DNA from: CAYTZN01 sp964442495
Lineage (GTDB): Bacteria; Pseudomonadota; Gammaproteobacteria; Legionellales; Legionellaceae
Length of the DNA stretch: 64,000 nt
Reading direction: 5' to 3'
Assembly: GCA_964442495.1 (NCBI GenBank)
Contig: CAYTZN010000002.1
Location: 108,163-172,162, forward strand
The notes under the pieces are model-generated. The model had not been told where the DNA came from and made no database searches. It saw only the letters and a list, made by a program, of their open reading frames with translations. This document shows positions 17,429-27,877 of the stretch, in pieces; the stretch's first letter is position 1, and each line of letters opens with the position of its first letter. Both the position numbers and the translations under genes were made by a program.

Positions 17429-19072
17429 TTAGGCTTTGTTTTCAGCAAGCAACGCATTGATGGCTTCTTTATCCACGCGCGTCATGAGGGGCACAAAGGT
17501 GGCTATGGTGTGGTTTAATAATGGTGTTTCAATGTTTTCCCAGGTTAAGGGCGGGCAATTTAAAAATTGCTCTGCCGCTGTAGCCATGTCTGGCAATACA
17601 GGCTTTAAATAGGTCATTAACAAACGAAACAAATTGATGCCCATCGTGCAGATAGCCTGGACGTCATCTAAGCGCTCGGGGTCTTTTGCCAGCAACCATG
17701 GTTTTTGAGTATCAATGTATTTGTTTACTTCATCTGCTCCTTCCATGATCTGACGTATAGCGCGTGCGTAATCACGTTGCACATAAGCTTCGATAATGGG
17801 GTTTCGAAGTACTAGTAATTTTTCATAGAGTTCGGGTTCGCATAGGGGGCTTGCCAATTGATTGTCAAAGCGTTTATTGATGAACCCGGCACAGCGACTA
17901 GCAATATTAACAACTTTTCCTACAAGATCCGCATTAACACGGTTTAAAAAATCGTCAAAATTAAGATCAAGGTCGTCCACTCGGCCGTTTAATTTAGCCG
18001 CAAAATAATACCGTAAATATTCAGGGTTTAAATGGTTCAGGTAGGTGCGTGCTTCAATAAACGTGCCACGTGATTTCGACATTTTTTGGCCATCAATGGT
18101 CAAGAACCCGTGAGTATAAATGGCGGTAGGCAAACGATGGTTGCTGCCAGCAAGAATCGCCGGCCAAAACAAGGCATGAAAATACACAATGTCTTTGCCT
18201 ACAAAATGGTAAAGCTCAGTGGTTGAGTCTTTGTCCCAATATTCTGCAAAATCAATGCCATGCTTATCACAGTAGTGCTTGAAACTTGCCATGTAACCAA
18301 TCGGCGCATCAAGCCATACGTAAAAGTATTTATCCACGGTTTCAGGTATAGGGAAACCAAAGTATGGCGCGTCTCGAGAAATATCCCATTGTTTTAACCC
18401 TGCTTCAAACCACTCGTCAAGCTTGTTTGAAACCTCGCTTTGCAAATGACCTTTTCGAGTCCAATCTTTTAATAATGTTTCATAACGGGGTAAATCAAAA
18501 AAATAATGCTCAGATTCTTTTTCAACCGGTTTTGCACCAGAAATAGCAGAAACAGGGTTTAATAAATCGGTGGGAGCGTAGGTCGCGCCACAGGATTCAC
18601 AATTATCACCGTATTGATCAAGCGCACCACACTTTGGACACGTGCCCTTTACATAACGGTCAGGTAAAAACATGTTTTTGATAGGATCATAGGCTTGACG
18701 AATGGTTCTCATGACAATGTCACCACGTGCTTTCAGTTGGGTGTAAATGTCACTGGCTAAGGCCTGATTTTCAGGTGAGTGCGTGGTATGGTAACTATCA
18801 TAAATAATGTTAAAGGCCTCAAAATCATGCTCATGGCTTTGTTTTATTTCTGTCGTGAGGGCTTCAGGCGTAATGCCCAATTGTTCGGCTTTTAACATGA
18901 TGGGCGTACCATGTGCATCATCGCCACAAATGCTGATGCATTGATGTCCTAGCATTTTATGGGTACGGACCCAAATATCGGTTTGAATGTGCTCAACCAG
19001 ATGCCCTAAGTGAAGGTGTCCATTGGCATAAGGAAGGGCGCTGGTAACCAGCATTTTGCGAACAGTTGTCAT
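17429..19072 (-). CDS. metG: Methionyl-tRNA synthetase (short form)
   Basis: 547 residues, class Ia synthetase charging tRNA-Met. Seen: [18 protein letters not shown] (HIGH-equivalent HLGH), a zinc knuckle with CPKCG and CESCG, the methionine pocket, and the KMSKS loop in [12 protein letters not shown]. It ends soon after the anticodon-binding domain and lacks the ~120-residue C-terminal EMAPII-like dimerisation and tRNA-binding domain found in E. coli MetG (677 residues). The end is clean, so it is a short natural form and not a truncation. First gene of metG-rnfB-nth. Confidence 0.97.
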   Translation of the reverse strand: MTTVRKMLVTSALPYANGHLHLGHLVEHIQTDIWVRTHKMLGHQCISICGDDAHGTPIMLKAEQLGITPEALTTEIKQSHEHDFEAFNIIYDSYHTTHSPENQALASDIYTQLKARGDIVMRTIRQAYDPIKNMFLPDRYVKGTCPKCGALDQYGDNCESCGATYAPTDLLNPVSAISGAKPVEKESEHYFFDLPRYETLLKDWTRKGHLQSEVSNKLDEWFEAGLKQWDISRDAPYFGFPIPETVDKYFYVWLDAPIGYMASFKHYCDKHGIDFAEYWDKDSTTELYHFVGKDIVYFHALFWPAILAGSNHRLPTAIYTHGFLTIDGQKMSKSRGTFIEARTYLNHLNPEYLRYYFAAKLNGRVDDLDLNFDDFLNRVNADLVGKVVNIASRCAGFINKRFDNQLASPLCEPELYEKLLVLRNPIIEAYVQRDYARAIRQIMEGADEVNKYIDTQKPWLLAKDPERLDDVQAICTMGINLFRLLMTYLKPVLPDMATAAEQFLNCPPLTWENIETPLLNHTIATFVPLMTRVDKEAINALLAENKA

Positions 19073-19201
19073 AGTACCTACCGCAGTATAAAAATGGCAA
19101 ATTATAACCCATATATGCGGTAATTGCTGTAGATAAGCTACAATTCTATTATCATCCGCGCTTTTATAGAAAAGGCATTCAATTTCTCCGGAGCAGGTTT
19201 T

Positions 19202-19765
19202 ATGAATAAACCCCGTCTCATTATTGGTATCACAGGCGCCTCGGGCATTATTTATGGCATACGTCTTTTAGAGATTTTACAAACACTTCCTGTAGAAACA
19301 CATTTAGTGGTCAGTAAGGCCGGTCAATTGACCCGTACCTATGAGACCTCTATGAGTGGTGATGAGCTTAAAGCACTGGCGACTGTTTATCATCGGTGTG
19401 GTGATGTAGGTGCATCGATTGCCAGTGGGTCTTTTAAAACAATGGGCATGATCATTGCACCTTGCTCCATGAAAAGCTTAGGCGAAATCGCACAAGGTGT
19501 GAGTAGTAATTTATTAACCAGGGCTGCTGATGTGGTGTTAAAAGAACGTCGACGTTTGGTCTTGATGCCTCGTGAATCACCATTGCACCTCATTCACTTG
19601 CAAAACATGGTTGCTATTACACAAATGGGCGGCATTATCTGTCCTCCTGTGCCGGCTTTTTATCACAAGCCAGACACCATTTTAGATATCGTGAACGATA
19701 GTGTGTCTCGTGTGTTGGATTTATTTGATTTTGACAGTGGCTTATCAAAACATTGGGGTGAGTAA
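19202..19765 (+). CDS. ubiX: Flavin prenyltransferase UbiX
   Basis: 187 residues. UbiX makes prenylated FMN for the UbiD decarboxylase in ubiquinone synthesis. Seen: the N-terminal flavin-binding loop [18 protein letters not shown], the [14 protein letters not shown] segment, and the phosphate-binding [24 protein letters not shown] lies just upstream of the ATG. It is divergent from metG across a 129 bp promoter region. Confidence 0.96.
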   Translation: MNKPRLIIGITGASGIIYGIRLLEILQTLPVETHLVVSKAGQLTRTYETSMSGDELKALATVYHRCGDVGASIASGSFKTMGMIIAPCSMKSLGEIAQGVSSNLLTRAADVVLKERRRLVLMPRESPLHLIHLQNMVAITQMGGIICPPVPAFYHKPDTILDIVNDSVSRVLDLFDFDSGLSKHWGE

Positions 19766-19851
19766 GGGTTAAAAAAGGGGCTATTGGCGCTGAATTGTCA
19801 ATCCCTCTTGCTGCTGCTAAAATGCGACCTAATTTTGCCATTGGATGGATA

Positions 19852-21294
19852 GTGTTGACGACTTTATTTTTCCCTGTAATTCTTGCTGGCGGTTCCGGCA
19901 CAAGGCTTTGGCCCTTATCCAGAAAAAATTTCCCCAAGCAATTTTTGCGACTGCAAGGCGAGTCGTCTCTTTTGCAGCAAACCCTAGAAAGAGCTCGCAC
20001 GCTACCCCACGCCAAAACATTGGTCGTAGGCAATGAAGCGCACTATTTTCTTTGCCAAGAGCAATTACAAGCCTATGCAGATGACATCACTTATTTACTG
20101 GAGCCTTCTGCGCGAAATACAGCGCCTGCTATCGCTGGTGCTGCGCATTATATAAATAACCTGGTTGGGCCAGATGCGGTGATGTTGGTGTTGCCCTCTG
20201 ATCATTGGATTGCAGATGATAGTGCTTGGCGACAGGCCATGTTAAAAGGCGCTGAATTCGCTGTCACTGAAAAGGCGTTAGTTACTTTTGGCATCACGCC
20301 GTACGAGCCTAAAACAGGGTATGGCTATATTGAGGCGGCGGCGTCTTTAGGCCAGGATGTATTTCAAGTGGCACGCTTTAGAGAAAAGCCCAGCAAAGAC
20401 ATGGCTGAGCAATTTATTGCGACCGGGCGTTACTATTGGAACAGCGGAATGTTTGTGTGCCAAGCCGGTACGTATCTTCAACAATTAAAAGAGCATGCAC
20501 CTGATATTTATGAGCACAGCAAAGAAGCGGTGGCTCAGGGCTATCATCATCATGATTACATACGTTTTGAAGCAGAGGCATTTGCCCGTTGTCGTGATGA
20601 ATCCATTGATTATGCCGTCATGGAAAACACTAAAAAAGCAGTTATTATTCCTGTTAACATTCAATGGAGTGATTTAGGTTGTTGGACGTCTGTTGCAGAA
20701 TCAAATCAGCACGATGAAAATGGCAACGCATTGCACGGTAAAGTGATCGCCAAAGACAGCCATAATTGCCTTATTAGCAGTGAAGATACGTTGGTTACCA
20801 CCTTAGGTATTCAAGATCAAATCATTGTTGTGACAGCAGATGCCGTCCTCGTGGCTGACAAACGTTATTCACAACAAGTGAAAGACATTGTGAAATCTTT
20901 AGGCGCCGAACACCAGCAGTTGGCTAATGAACATCAGCGTGCGTCTCGTCCTTGGGGTTATTATGAAGTCTTAGCAGAAGGGCCTACGTTTAAAGTAAAA
21001 CGCTTAATGGTAAAACCTGGCGCTAAACTATCGTTGCAAATGCATCAGTATCGCGCTGAGCATTGGGTGGTGGTTAGTGGCGAAGCTGATGTAGTGAATG
21101 ACGACCAAGTCATGCGCTTATCTACGAATCAATCAACCTATATCCCACAAAAAACACGCCATCGGCTCAGTAATCCTGGCAGTGAGCCGTTGTATGTGAT
21201 TGAGGTGCAAAGCGGCAGCTACCTTGGGGAAGATGATATCACGCGTTTTGATGACATTTATCATCGCAACACGAGTTCGGTTGAAGCGGTCTAA
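19852..21294 (+). CDS. manC: Bifunctional mannose-1-phosphate guanylyltransferase / mannose-6-phosphate isomerase
   Basis: 480 residues from GTG 19852, which has GGA at good spacing and puts the nucleotide-binding loop close to the N-terminus; ATG 19822 is an alternative. The enzyme makes GDP-mannose for surface polysaccharides. The N-terminal domain has VILAGGSGTRLWPLSRKNFP, the PSDHWI metal site and the FREKPS/WNSGMFV motifs. The C-terminal isomerase domain is a cupin with a His-rich strand (LQMHQYRAEHW) and RHRLSNPG. No other sugar-nucleotide genes are adjacent. Confidence 0.93.
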   Translation: MLTTLFFPVILAGGSGTRLWPLSRKNFPKQFLRLQGESSLLQQTLERARTLPHAKTLVVGNEAHYFLCQEQLQAYADDITYLLEPSARNTAPAIAGAAHYINNLVGPDAVMLVLPSDHWIADDSAWRQAMLKGAEFAVTEKALVTFGITPYEPKTGYGYIEAAASLGQDVFQVARFREKPSKDMAEQFIATGRYYWNSGMFVCQAGTYLQQLKEHAPDIYEHSKEAVAQGYHHHDYIRFEAEAFARCRDESIDYAVMENTKKAVIIPVNIQWSDLGCWTSVAESNQHDENGNALHGKVIAKDSHNCLISSEDTLVTTLGIQDQIIVVTADAVLVADKRYSQQVKDIVKSLGAEHQQLANEHQRASRPWGYYEVLAEGPTFKVKRLMVKPGAKLSLQMHQYRAEHWVVVSGEADVVNDDQVMRLSTNQSTYIPQKTRHRLSNPGSEPLYVIEVQSGSYLGEDDITRFDDIYHRNTSSVEAV

Positions 21295-21399
21295 ATTAGG
21301 TTCAATAGACTATGCGGGGGGTTATAAAGAACTCGTTGAGTTTTTTCTTTCACGAACTATAATGCTATTTTTTTATTCATATAAAAAAGTAGGGTAAAA

Positions 21400-23037
21400 A
21401 TGTTACCAAATTCAACGTTAAGATTGCTTGTCACTAAACAAGCTATTAATTACCAAACGCCTTGGGCGGTTGGTGCGGGTTTTAACTCGACAGCGACTGT
21501 TTCTGTTGTTAAACATGCCGAAAAAATTTATTTATTAACAAATGCTCATGCTGTGTCCCAAGCCACGCATCTTAAAATAAAATTCAATCAAAAAGCCATT
21601 GAGCTCGAAGTAAAAGTTGATTGGGAAGATCCAATATTAGATCTTGCTATTCTACAAATAAACATCACAGATCCTGATGAAAATAAGAGGATGGAGGCGC
21701 TTAAAAAAGCAGAAGATCTTATACAGAACATGGATGCATTGGAATTAATGCCCGAATTCCAGAAACAACAAACAGAAGTATATGCTTATGGTTATCCTGC
21801 CGGTGGAACCACGCTCTCTTTTACAAAAGGCAATATTTCTCGAGTTGAAGTTGGGCTCATGTCTTTGTCGAAAGAGCGCGCTATTATTGTGCAAACAAGT
21901 GCCCCTATTAATCCAGGAAATAGCGGGGGCCCCATTACAATTAAAAGTTTAACTCAAAAGGATAAGGAACTTTGCATCGGCATTGTGGCGCAGGGTGCAG
22001 TAGACTTACAAAGTACAGGGTATTTTATTCCAGCTTGTACGGTTATAGAAACAATTGAGCGATATATAAAATACCGATCAGTAAAAGATAGGGGGTTTAT
22101 TAATTTTGTGACGGCGCCTAGCTTTGTTTTTCGTCACCAAGAGTTAAAAAATAGAATGTTCAGAAAGGTTTTAGGTCTACCTGATACAAGTATTGACGAG
22201 GAGCTGACGGGGATACTCGTGACAAGTGTTCCTCGATTTTCTGCTGCAGATGGAGTATTGCGCCAAGATGATATTATTCAACAAATTGACGGTTATAACG
22301 TGCTTGCTAATGGTGAAGTGCAAGTGCCTGAACTAGAAAATCCTATTCATTATTTATACTTAATTTTGAGAAAAAAATATTTTGATACTTTATCTGTTGT
22401 TGTTCAAAGAAAAAATGAAGACACTAAAGAACTTGAAAAAATTGAGTTTAATATTCGGTTAAATAAACAATTAGGGCAACATTTCTTAGGAAAAAAAATT
22501 GCAGAGCCTCTAAAGTATCATATTCACCCCTCAAAACAAGGTGCTTTTGTATTTGTTGTTTGTACACAAGGTTTAATAAATAGCTATAAAAATCAGGCAA
22601 AACCAAGCGTTCCTTCTTTTTTTGGTCAGTTGTCAGTAGCAGATGTACCCCAAGTCATCGTTCTTCAGCAAGTGATTGCTTCAACGGATACGGATGGGTT
22701 TGAAAGCCTTAGCATCATTAAAGGTGCCGGCTGTATCGGTGATCGAATTGTTAAGGTGAATAAAGAGCCTATAAATAATATGTATGATTTAATAGCGGCT
22801 TTATCAGATACAGCAAAACCTCCAGAGGTTCGGTTTGCTAATGGAAACGTTTTGTACATTGCTCCATCAAGTCCTGAAGATATTTCTCAATTAAAAAGCA
22901 AGCAAACTATTACGTTCTTTACAAGCCCCTCTATAAAAATGGAGCGTAGTCCAGTAATTAAGTCTATTAAAGCCTTGGGTGAGAGAGATGATAATCACTA
23001 TGACTTTCTTAAATCACCACAAATAGGTCCTTCCTAA
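21400..23037 (+). CDS. Trypsin-like serine protease with PDZ-type C-terminal region, no signal peptide
   Basis: 545 residues. The triad is complete: His50 in LLTNAHAVS, Asp81 in DPILDLAIL and Ser175 in NPGNSGGP, as in Deg/HtrA proteases. The region near 270-350 (TGILVTSVPRFSAADGVLRQDDIIQQIDGYNV) is a PDZ domain, and GAGCIGDRIVKVNKEPINNMYDLIAAL near 445-470 looks like a second one. Unlike DegP or DegQ there is no signal peptide or anchor, and the layout resembles plant-type Deg proteins. It sits in an accessory patch beside an effector-like gene. A cytosolic protease or translocated effector are both possible. Confidence 0.85.
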   Translation: MLPNSTLRLLVTKQAINYQTPWAVGAGFNSTATVSVVKHAEKIYLLTNAHAVSQATHLKIKFNQKAIELEVKVDWEDPILDLAILQINITDPDENKRMEALKKAEDLIQNMDALELMPEFQKQQTEVYAYGYPAGGTTLSFTKGNISRVEVGLMSLSKERAIIVQTSAPINPGNSGGPITIKSLTQKDKELCIGIVAQGAVDLQSTGYFIPACTVIETIERYIKYRSVKDRGFINFVTAPSFVFRHQELKNRMFRKVLGLPDTSIDEELTGILVTSVPRFSAADGVLRQDDIIQQIDGYNVLANGEVQVPELENPIHYLYLILRKKYFDTLSVVVQRKNEDTKELEKIEFNIRLNKQLGQHFLGKKIAEPLKYHIHPSKQGAFVFVVCTQGLINSYKNQAKPSVPSFFGQLSVADVPQVIVLQQVIASTDTDGFESLSIIKGAGCIGDRIVKVNKEPINNMYDLIAALSDTAKPPEVRFANGNVLYIAPSSPEDISQLKSKQTITFFTSPSIKMERSPVIKSIKALGERDDNHYDFLKSPQIGPS

Positions 23038-23046
23038 CACTTATTT

Positions 23047-23084
23047 TTTGTGACAATTTAGTTTCGTATATAAATTGTCACAAA
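23047..23084. repeat. Perfect 14-bp inverted repeat after the PDZ protease gene
   Basis: The arms 23047-23060 and 23071-23084 (TTTGTGACAATTTA and its complement) pair perfectly around a 10-nt loop, ten bases past the stop codon. It may act as a terminator or mRNA-end stabiliser, but there is no T-run on the 3' side, so classic rho-independent termination is doubtful. Confidence 0.75.
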
Positions 23085-23258
23085 TTCATTTCTATACGTA
23101 CATTATCAGGCCTTTTTTGTACACATGTTTGCTTATTTAACTTGAGGTAAACATTGGTTTTAATTCTGTAAAAACGCCCAAGTCTATCTTGTTTATTAAA
23201 TTGATGCTATGATATAAAAGAGAACATATTGGTCTTTTTACGTATTAAGTAGAATTCT

Positions 23259-25181
23259 ATGCCGGAAGCCAATGGTAATGCCAAAAGTAGCGTTGAAAAC
23301 ATCTTAACCAGTACATCATTTAGTGCATTAGATGATGCTGGTCAATCTGCTGTGCGCGAATTATATGCGTCTTACAATGATGGCAAACCCCTAAATGTTG
23401 ATCATCTTCCTCTTTTCAGAAATAGAGAATCCCTTGCGGTAACCTTAGAGCACTCCAGTTATAAATTGGCTAATTATAGTCCGGACATGTTTAAATTTTT
23501 AAATGAAGATCAGCGAAAGGTATTGGCACGAGAGTTGCTCTTTGCCTTTTATCTTTTTTCAGCTCAGTACCAACTTGATGACTCAGAGGGTCGTAGGCAA
23601 GCCTTAAAATCGCGTAGTGAAGAAATTAAAATATGCGCGACTTATCTTGATCAATTGCAAAGCACTGAAGTTTTAGGTTCGAAAGAAGGGCCTCAGTCGA
23701 TGCTTGATAAGGCCATTAATGATTCTGAAAAACATGCAAAATACCTAGGTTTAACGATTGTTGCACCAATGATCGTTGAAAAAATGTTTGAATTTGCTAC
23801 GGGCGAACTTCCTACGGTTAAGGAATGGAAGGGTGCGAACAAGTCTGGCACTGTTGTTGGATGGATGAGTGATGTGAATGGACGTCGCCTTTACTGGGTA
23901 TGGGGGGGCGGCCTGCTTAGCTCTGTGATTAGCATGTTGCCGGATGATTTCGCTAATAAACCGCAAGCTCAAAAAGCAGTTTCAGCCCCCTCTCCAGTAA
24001 CGGGCTACATGAGTTGGATCCTTTACTACGCGCGTTTTGGAATCAATTTGTTTTTATTGTTAAAGCATACCTTTAAAGGTCCCTGGATGAGTCAAAAGGA
24101 GCGCGAAGTTCCTGCCTGGGAGCGATTTAAAACACAATGGAAACAGCGAAAATTTGCGTTATTAAACGATTCTATCTGGGGTGTGGCGAACATGGCTTGC
24201 TTCTTCTGGCTAATTGGCTCAGGGGTGGCTGGGTATTTTGGAAATGTAGCAACCTTTGGTTTATTGCTGATGGACACGTTTTTGACGGCTTTGCGTTTCT
24301 GTGAAGAAAACACACAGAACAATAAAGACATGGAACGGTTTAGGCGAGATATTGCAATATTAGACCAAAAAATCAAAGATAATGATAAAAACAAGGCATG
24401 TTTAGAAATCGAGCGGGATAATCTGATTGAGGCACGTGATCGGTGTAAATTTAATTGGGATTATAAAAAATATGGTCTTATAAATGACCTGGTGTACGCA
24501 ACAAGCCTAATGTTAGCGTTTGGTTTGATGTGTTGCTTCTTTTTCCCTCCCGCAATGATTGTGCCAGCAACAGCAATGATTTTAGGCGTGACAGGGGCCG
24601 CTTTGAGTTTTGTGTTAACCGCCGTCTCTACGGCAATGACCGGTGGTTTAGAGATTTCGAAGTCGCACAAAATAATTAAAAAATCCAAGCATGACGCTGA
24701 AAAATGGTTGGAGAAATTTAAAGAATTAAAGTCTCAAAAAAATGAAGATGAAAATGATTTTGTTAAAAAACAACTTTATTTAAAGATGAAGGGGTTGATG
24801 GCAACTTCTAAAGATGAGTCACGACGGGTTCAATACCAAACACTGCAATTGGTTCGTGGGGTGCTGGTGGATGCATTGCTACCCCCGTTGATTTTTGTGT
24901 CATTCATGTTTTTACCGTTTGGCGTTGGTTTGGGCGTTTTAGCGGCGGGTTTTGCACTCGGCATGTTGGCGCGAATCATACTTGCGCAATTTGAGCCCAA
25001 AGGTTCAGGCTTATGTGAAATGAATGAGGCAAGCTATCAACGGTTTGCGGCATTACCTAATCCTACGCTGAAGGCTTTAAACGACGATAAAAAAGCAAAA
25101 AAACAGGGCTTCTTTCCTGAGCCAGCTTCGGACTCTAGTTCACCGCCATCACCTTGTGACGGGTTGGATTTTGCAAAATAG
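23259..25181 (+). CDS. Multi-pass membrane protein, putative effector, paralogue of the 1738 gene
   Basis: 640 residues. A soluble ~200-residue N-terminus is followed by hydrophobic blocks near 210-226, 250-272, 302-345, 405-460 and 535-576, with charged coiled-coil-like linkers at 350-400 and 465-525. NLFLLLKHTF (about 263-272), the charged linker and FALLNDSIWGVAN match the collinear segments of the protein at 1738. The C-terminal tail is polar and Ser/Pro-rich (SDSSSPPSP), a composition seen in Dot/Icm signals. The 14-mer GTATTAAGTAGAAT lies at 23242-23255, just before the ATG, and also 150 bp upstream of the 1738 gene. No enzymatic domain is recognised. Confidence 0.72.
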   Translation: MPEANGNAKSSVENILTSTSFSALDDAGQSAVRELYASYNDGKPLNVDHLPLFRNRESLAVTLEHSSYKLANYSPDMFKFLNEDQRKVLARELLFAFYLFSAQYQLDDSEGRRQALKSRSEEIKICATYLDQLQSTEVLGSKEGPQSMLDKAINDSEKHAKYLGLTIVAPMIVEKMFEFATGELPTVKEWKGANKSGTVVGWMSDVNGRRLYWVWGGGLLSSVISMLPDDFANKPQAQKAVSAPSPVTGYMSWILYYARFGINLFLLLKHTFKGPWMSQKEREVPAWERFKTQWKQRKFALLNDSIWGVANMACFFWLIGSGVAGYFGNVATFGLLLMDTFLTALRFCEENTQNNKDMERFRRDIAILDQKIKDNDKNKACLEIERDNLIEARDRCKFNWDYKKYGLINDLVYATSLMLAFGLMCCFFFPPAMIVPATAMILGVTGAALSFVLTAVSTAMTGGLEISKSHKIIKKSKHDAEKWLEKFKELKSQKNEDENDFVKKQLYLKMKGLMATSKDESRRVQYQTLQLVRGVLVDALLPPLIFVSFMFLPFGVGLGVLAAGFALGMLARIILAQFEPKGSGLCEMNEASYQRFAALPNPTLKALNDDKKAKKQGFFPEPASDSSSPPSPCDGLDFAK

Positions 25182-25277
25182 TTGAGGCTATTTATTGAGC
25201 CTCACTCAAACCTCTATGAATAAAAATCAAAATATGTGATAATTATTTGCCAATTACATCAATATTTGTCTATTTAT

Positions 25278-25766
25278 ATGAAAATGAAAGCAATTATTTT
25301 GGTCATCTCTGTTCTTTTTCCCGCCATGGTGTTTGCGAGAAACGCAACGTGTCCTTTATCAAACGGCATCAATGTCCACACCTCAAAGCGAATTTTAGCT
25401 ATTTGTAAACACGGGTCTGTGGTCAAGACATTTAAGGTCGCTCTCGGCTATAAAGGTGTCGGAAAAAAACAAGCCGGCGATAATAAAACGCCAGTTGGTC
25501 TCTATGGGCTAGCGTACCCAAGAAAATCCTCTCAATTTAACGTATTCATTCCCATTCTTTATCCAACGTCAAAGCAAAAAGCGGCGGGCTATACAGGGCG
25601 AGATGTAGGGCTTCATGGGCCCGCGCAGTCCTTCAGAGGGTTTAATTGGTTAAACAATTTACCCAGCGCAACGCGTGGTTGCATTGCTGTTGGTAAAAAT
25701 AACTATATTCAATATGTGGCTAATTGGATAAAAGCCAATCCAGGTGCTAAGGTTTTAATTATTTAA
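25278..25766 (+). CDS. Exported L,D-transpeptidase-family (YkuD) protein
   Basis: 162 residues from ATG 25278, which begins a clear signal peptide (MKMKAIILVISVLFPAMVFA). The mature part is a single YkuD domain: the catalytic signature is split as GLHGPAQ and TRGCIAV, giving the His and the SRGC-type Cys. YkuD enzymes cross-link peptidoglycan between meso-DAP residues or attach lipoproteins. Legionella EnhA proteins belong to the same domain family. There is no LysM domain or other anchor. Single gene, with the mnmG promoter downstream. Confidence 0.88.
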   Translation: MKMKAIILVISVLFPAMVFARNATCPLSNGINVHTSKRILAICKHGSVVKTFKVALGYKGVGKKQAGDNKTPVGLYGLAYPRKSSQFNVFIPILYPTSKQKAAGYTGRDVGLHGPAQSFRGFNWLNNLPSATRGCIAVGKNNYIQYVANWIKANPGAKVLII

Positions 25767-25943
25767 ATTGAATAGAAATATTCACCGCTTTTGATTTATT
25801 GCGGAATTTTGGAGAAATGAGCCGATTGGGCCATGGGCCCAACTTACGCTTGCTTCATCAAGGCAATGCCCTCATGTTTGAACGTAAATCTCGCTCCCTG
25901 ACCAAATTTGTGTTGTGTCGCTTGAGATTTTGCCCCCATTCGG

Positions 25944-25972
25944 TTGGGTATCTTAACAAAAAAGTGTATAAT
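25944..25972 (+). promoter_or_regulatory. Sigma-70-type promoter for the mnmG operon
   Basis: TTGGGT (25944-25949), a 17-bp spacer and a perfect TATAAT (25967-25972) lie 30 bp before the mnmG ATG. The -10 is ideal and the -35 moderate. Confidence 0.7.
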
Positions 25973-26002
25973 TGCGCTTTTTGTGGCCTATAAGCAATCA
26001 AT

Positions 26003-27877
26003 ATGAACCTTGAAAAGCACTACGATGTCATCGTTATTGGTGGTGGTCATGCGGGAACTGAGGCGGCTTTAGCTGCTGCACGCATGGGTGCAGATACCTT
26101 ATTGCTGACACACAACATGGATTTGCTTGGCCAAATGTCGTGTAACCCGGCTATTGGGGGTATTGGCAAAGGGCATTTGGTTAAGGAAATTGACGCGCTC
26201 GATGGCGTCATGGCAAAAGCCGCTGATTTAGCGGGCATTCAATTTCGCATTCTAAATGCGTCTAAAGGCCCAGCTGTGCGTGCTACACGTGCCCAAGCTG
26301 ACCGCGTTCTTTATCGCCAAGCAATACGTCAACAATTGCAATCTCAACCTAATTTAACGTTGTTTCAACAAGCGGTAGATGATGTTTTGGTTGAGGGTGA
26401 GCGTGTTGTGGGTGTTGTTACCCAGATGGGCTTAACCCTACGAGCGCATGCTGTGGTATTAACGGTGGGTACTTTTCTAGGCGGTAAAATCCATGTTGGT
26501 ATGAGCCAGTATGCGGGTGGGCGTGCAGGAGACCCCCCAGCCATTGCTTTAGCGGCGCGGTTAAGAGAGCTTGCACTTCCTGTAGGGCGCTTAAAAACAG
26601 GTACGCCACCGCGCATTGATGGCCGTTCACTGGATTACCGTGACATGAGCATACAGCCCGGCGATACACCGCTTCCGGTGTTTTCCTATTTGGGCGATGT
26701 GTCACAACACCCGCAGCAAATGCCTTGTTATATTACCTACACCACGGCCGCGACCCATGACATCATTCGTGAGAATTTGCACCAGTCGCCTATGTATGCG
26801 GGTGTGATTGAAGGGGTTGGGCCTCGGTATTGCCCTTCCATTGAAGATAAGATAGTCCGTTTTGCGGACAAACTTTCTCACCAGATTTTCGTGGAGCCTG
26901 AAGGTTTAACCACGGATGAAATTTACCCCAATGGGATTTCAACGAGCTTGCCATTTGATGTGCAAGTGCAATTTGTACGCACCATTAAGGGCTTTGAAAA
27001 CGCACACATTACTCGTCCAGGCTATGCGATTGAGTATGATTATTTTGACCCCCGTGGGTTAACGCCCTTTTTACAGACCAAACCTTTTAGTAACTTGTTT
27101 TTCGCCGGGCAAATCAATGGTACGACAGGGTATGAGGAAGCGGCAGCGCAAGGTCTTATTGCTGGAATGAATGCGGCTTTACAGGTCAAAGATAAGCCCC
27201 TTTGGAGCCCACGACGTGACGAAGCTTACATGGGCGTTCTGATTGATGACCTTATCACCTGTGGAACCCAAGAGCCTTATCGCATGTTTACCTCGCGTGC
27301 AGAGTATCGTTTGTTATTGCGTGAAGACAATGCGGACTTACGATTAACTGAAAAAGGCCGAGAGCTTGGATTGGTGGGGGATGTGCGCTGGCAAGCGTTT
27401 TGTGAAAAACGTGAGTTGATTGAAAAAACACAAGCCCAACTTAAAAATACCTGGGTGCGTGTTCAGCATAATGAGCAGTTAAAAGATACGTTAGAGGCGC
27501 CATTATTGCATGATTGTCGTGCAATGGACTTGCTGAAGCGCCCTGAAATGACATACCCCTTGATGCAAGCAATTGATGGGCTGGATTTACCCGTGCTTAC
27601 TGATGCTGCGGCACTTCAGGTGGAAATTCAAAGTAAATATGCAGGCTATATTGAGCGCCAGCAAATGGATATTGCGCGTTTACAAAAGCATGAAAACACG
27701 TTGCTTCCCTCGACGCTAGACTATAGTCAAGTGTCAGGTTTATCCCTGGAAGTGGTTCAAAAATTAACGCTAGTAAAACCGGCGACCATTGCTCAAGCGG
27801 GGCGTATTTCAGGTATTACGCCAGCGGCACTGTCTTTGCTTTTGGTTCATTTAAAACGACAAAGGCTAATGGCATGA
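26003..27877 (+). CDS. mnmG: tRNA uridine-5-carboxymethylaminomethyl modification enzyme MnmG
   Basis: 624 residues, full length. FAD-dependent partner of MnmE in wobble-uridine modification. Seen: the FAD-binding [21 protein letters not shown], the conserved [14 protein letters not shown] block, the cysteine-containing [14 protein letters not shown] segment, [20 protein letters not shown] and [16 protein letters not shown]. Its stop overlaps the rsmG ATG (ATGA). The order gidA-gidB-parA-parB is typical near bacterial origins. Confidence 0.98.
   Translation: MNLEKHYDVIVIGGGHAGTEAALAAARMGADTLLLTHNMDLLGQMSCNPAIGGIGKGHLVKEIDALDGVMAKAADLAGIQFRILNASKGPAVRATRAQADRVLYRQAIRQQLQSQPNLTLFQQAVDDVLVEGERVVGVVTQMGLTLRAHAVVLTVGTFLGGKIHVGMSQYAGGRAGDPPAIALAARLRELALPVGRLKTGTPPRIDGRSLDYRDMSIQPGDTPLPVFSYLGDVSQHPQQMPCYITYTTAATHDIIRENLHQSPMYAGVIEGVGPRYCPSIEDKIVRFADKLSHQIFVEPEGLTTDEIYPNGISTSLPFDVQVQFVRTIKGFENAHITRPGYAIEYDYFDPRGLTPFLQTKPFSNLFFAGQINGTTGYEEAAAQGLIAGMNAALQVKDKPLWSPRRDEAYMGVLIDDLITCGTQEPYRMFTSRAEYRLLLREDNADLRLTEKGRELGLVGDVRWQAFCEKRELIEKTQAQLKNTWVRVQHNEQLKDTLEAPLLHDCRAMDLLKRPEMTYPLMQAIDGLDLPVLTDAAALQVEIQSKYAGYIERQQMDIARLQKHENTLLPSTLDYSQVSGLSLEVVQKLTLVKPATIAQAGRISGITPAALSLLLVHLKRQRLMA

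Noticed and set aside
17429..19072. Truncated metG
   Set aside because: The end is clean and the catalytic and anticodon domains are complete; short MetRS forms are common.
25826..25842. TTGGGCC/GGCCCAA hairpin with 3-nt loop upstream of mnmG
   Set aside because: Short, no T-run, and no link to a gene end; too weak to call a terminator or riboswitch.
25799..25993. 64-codon + strand open frame before mnmG
   Set aside because: It runs through the mnmG promoter, has no ribosome binding site and no recognisable sequence features.
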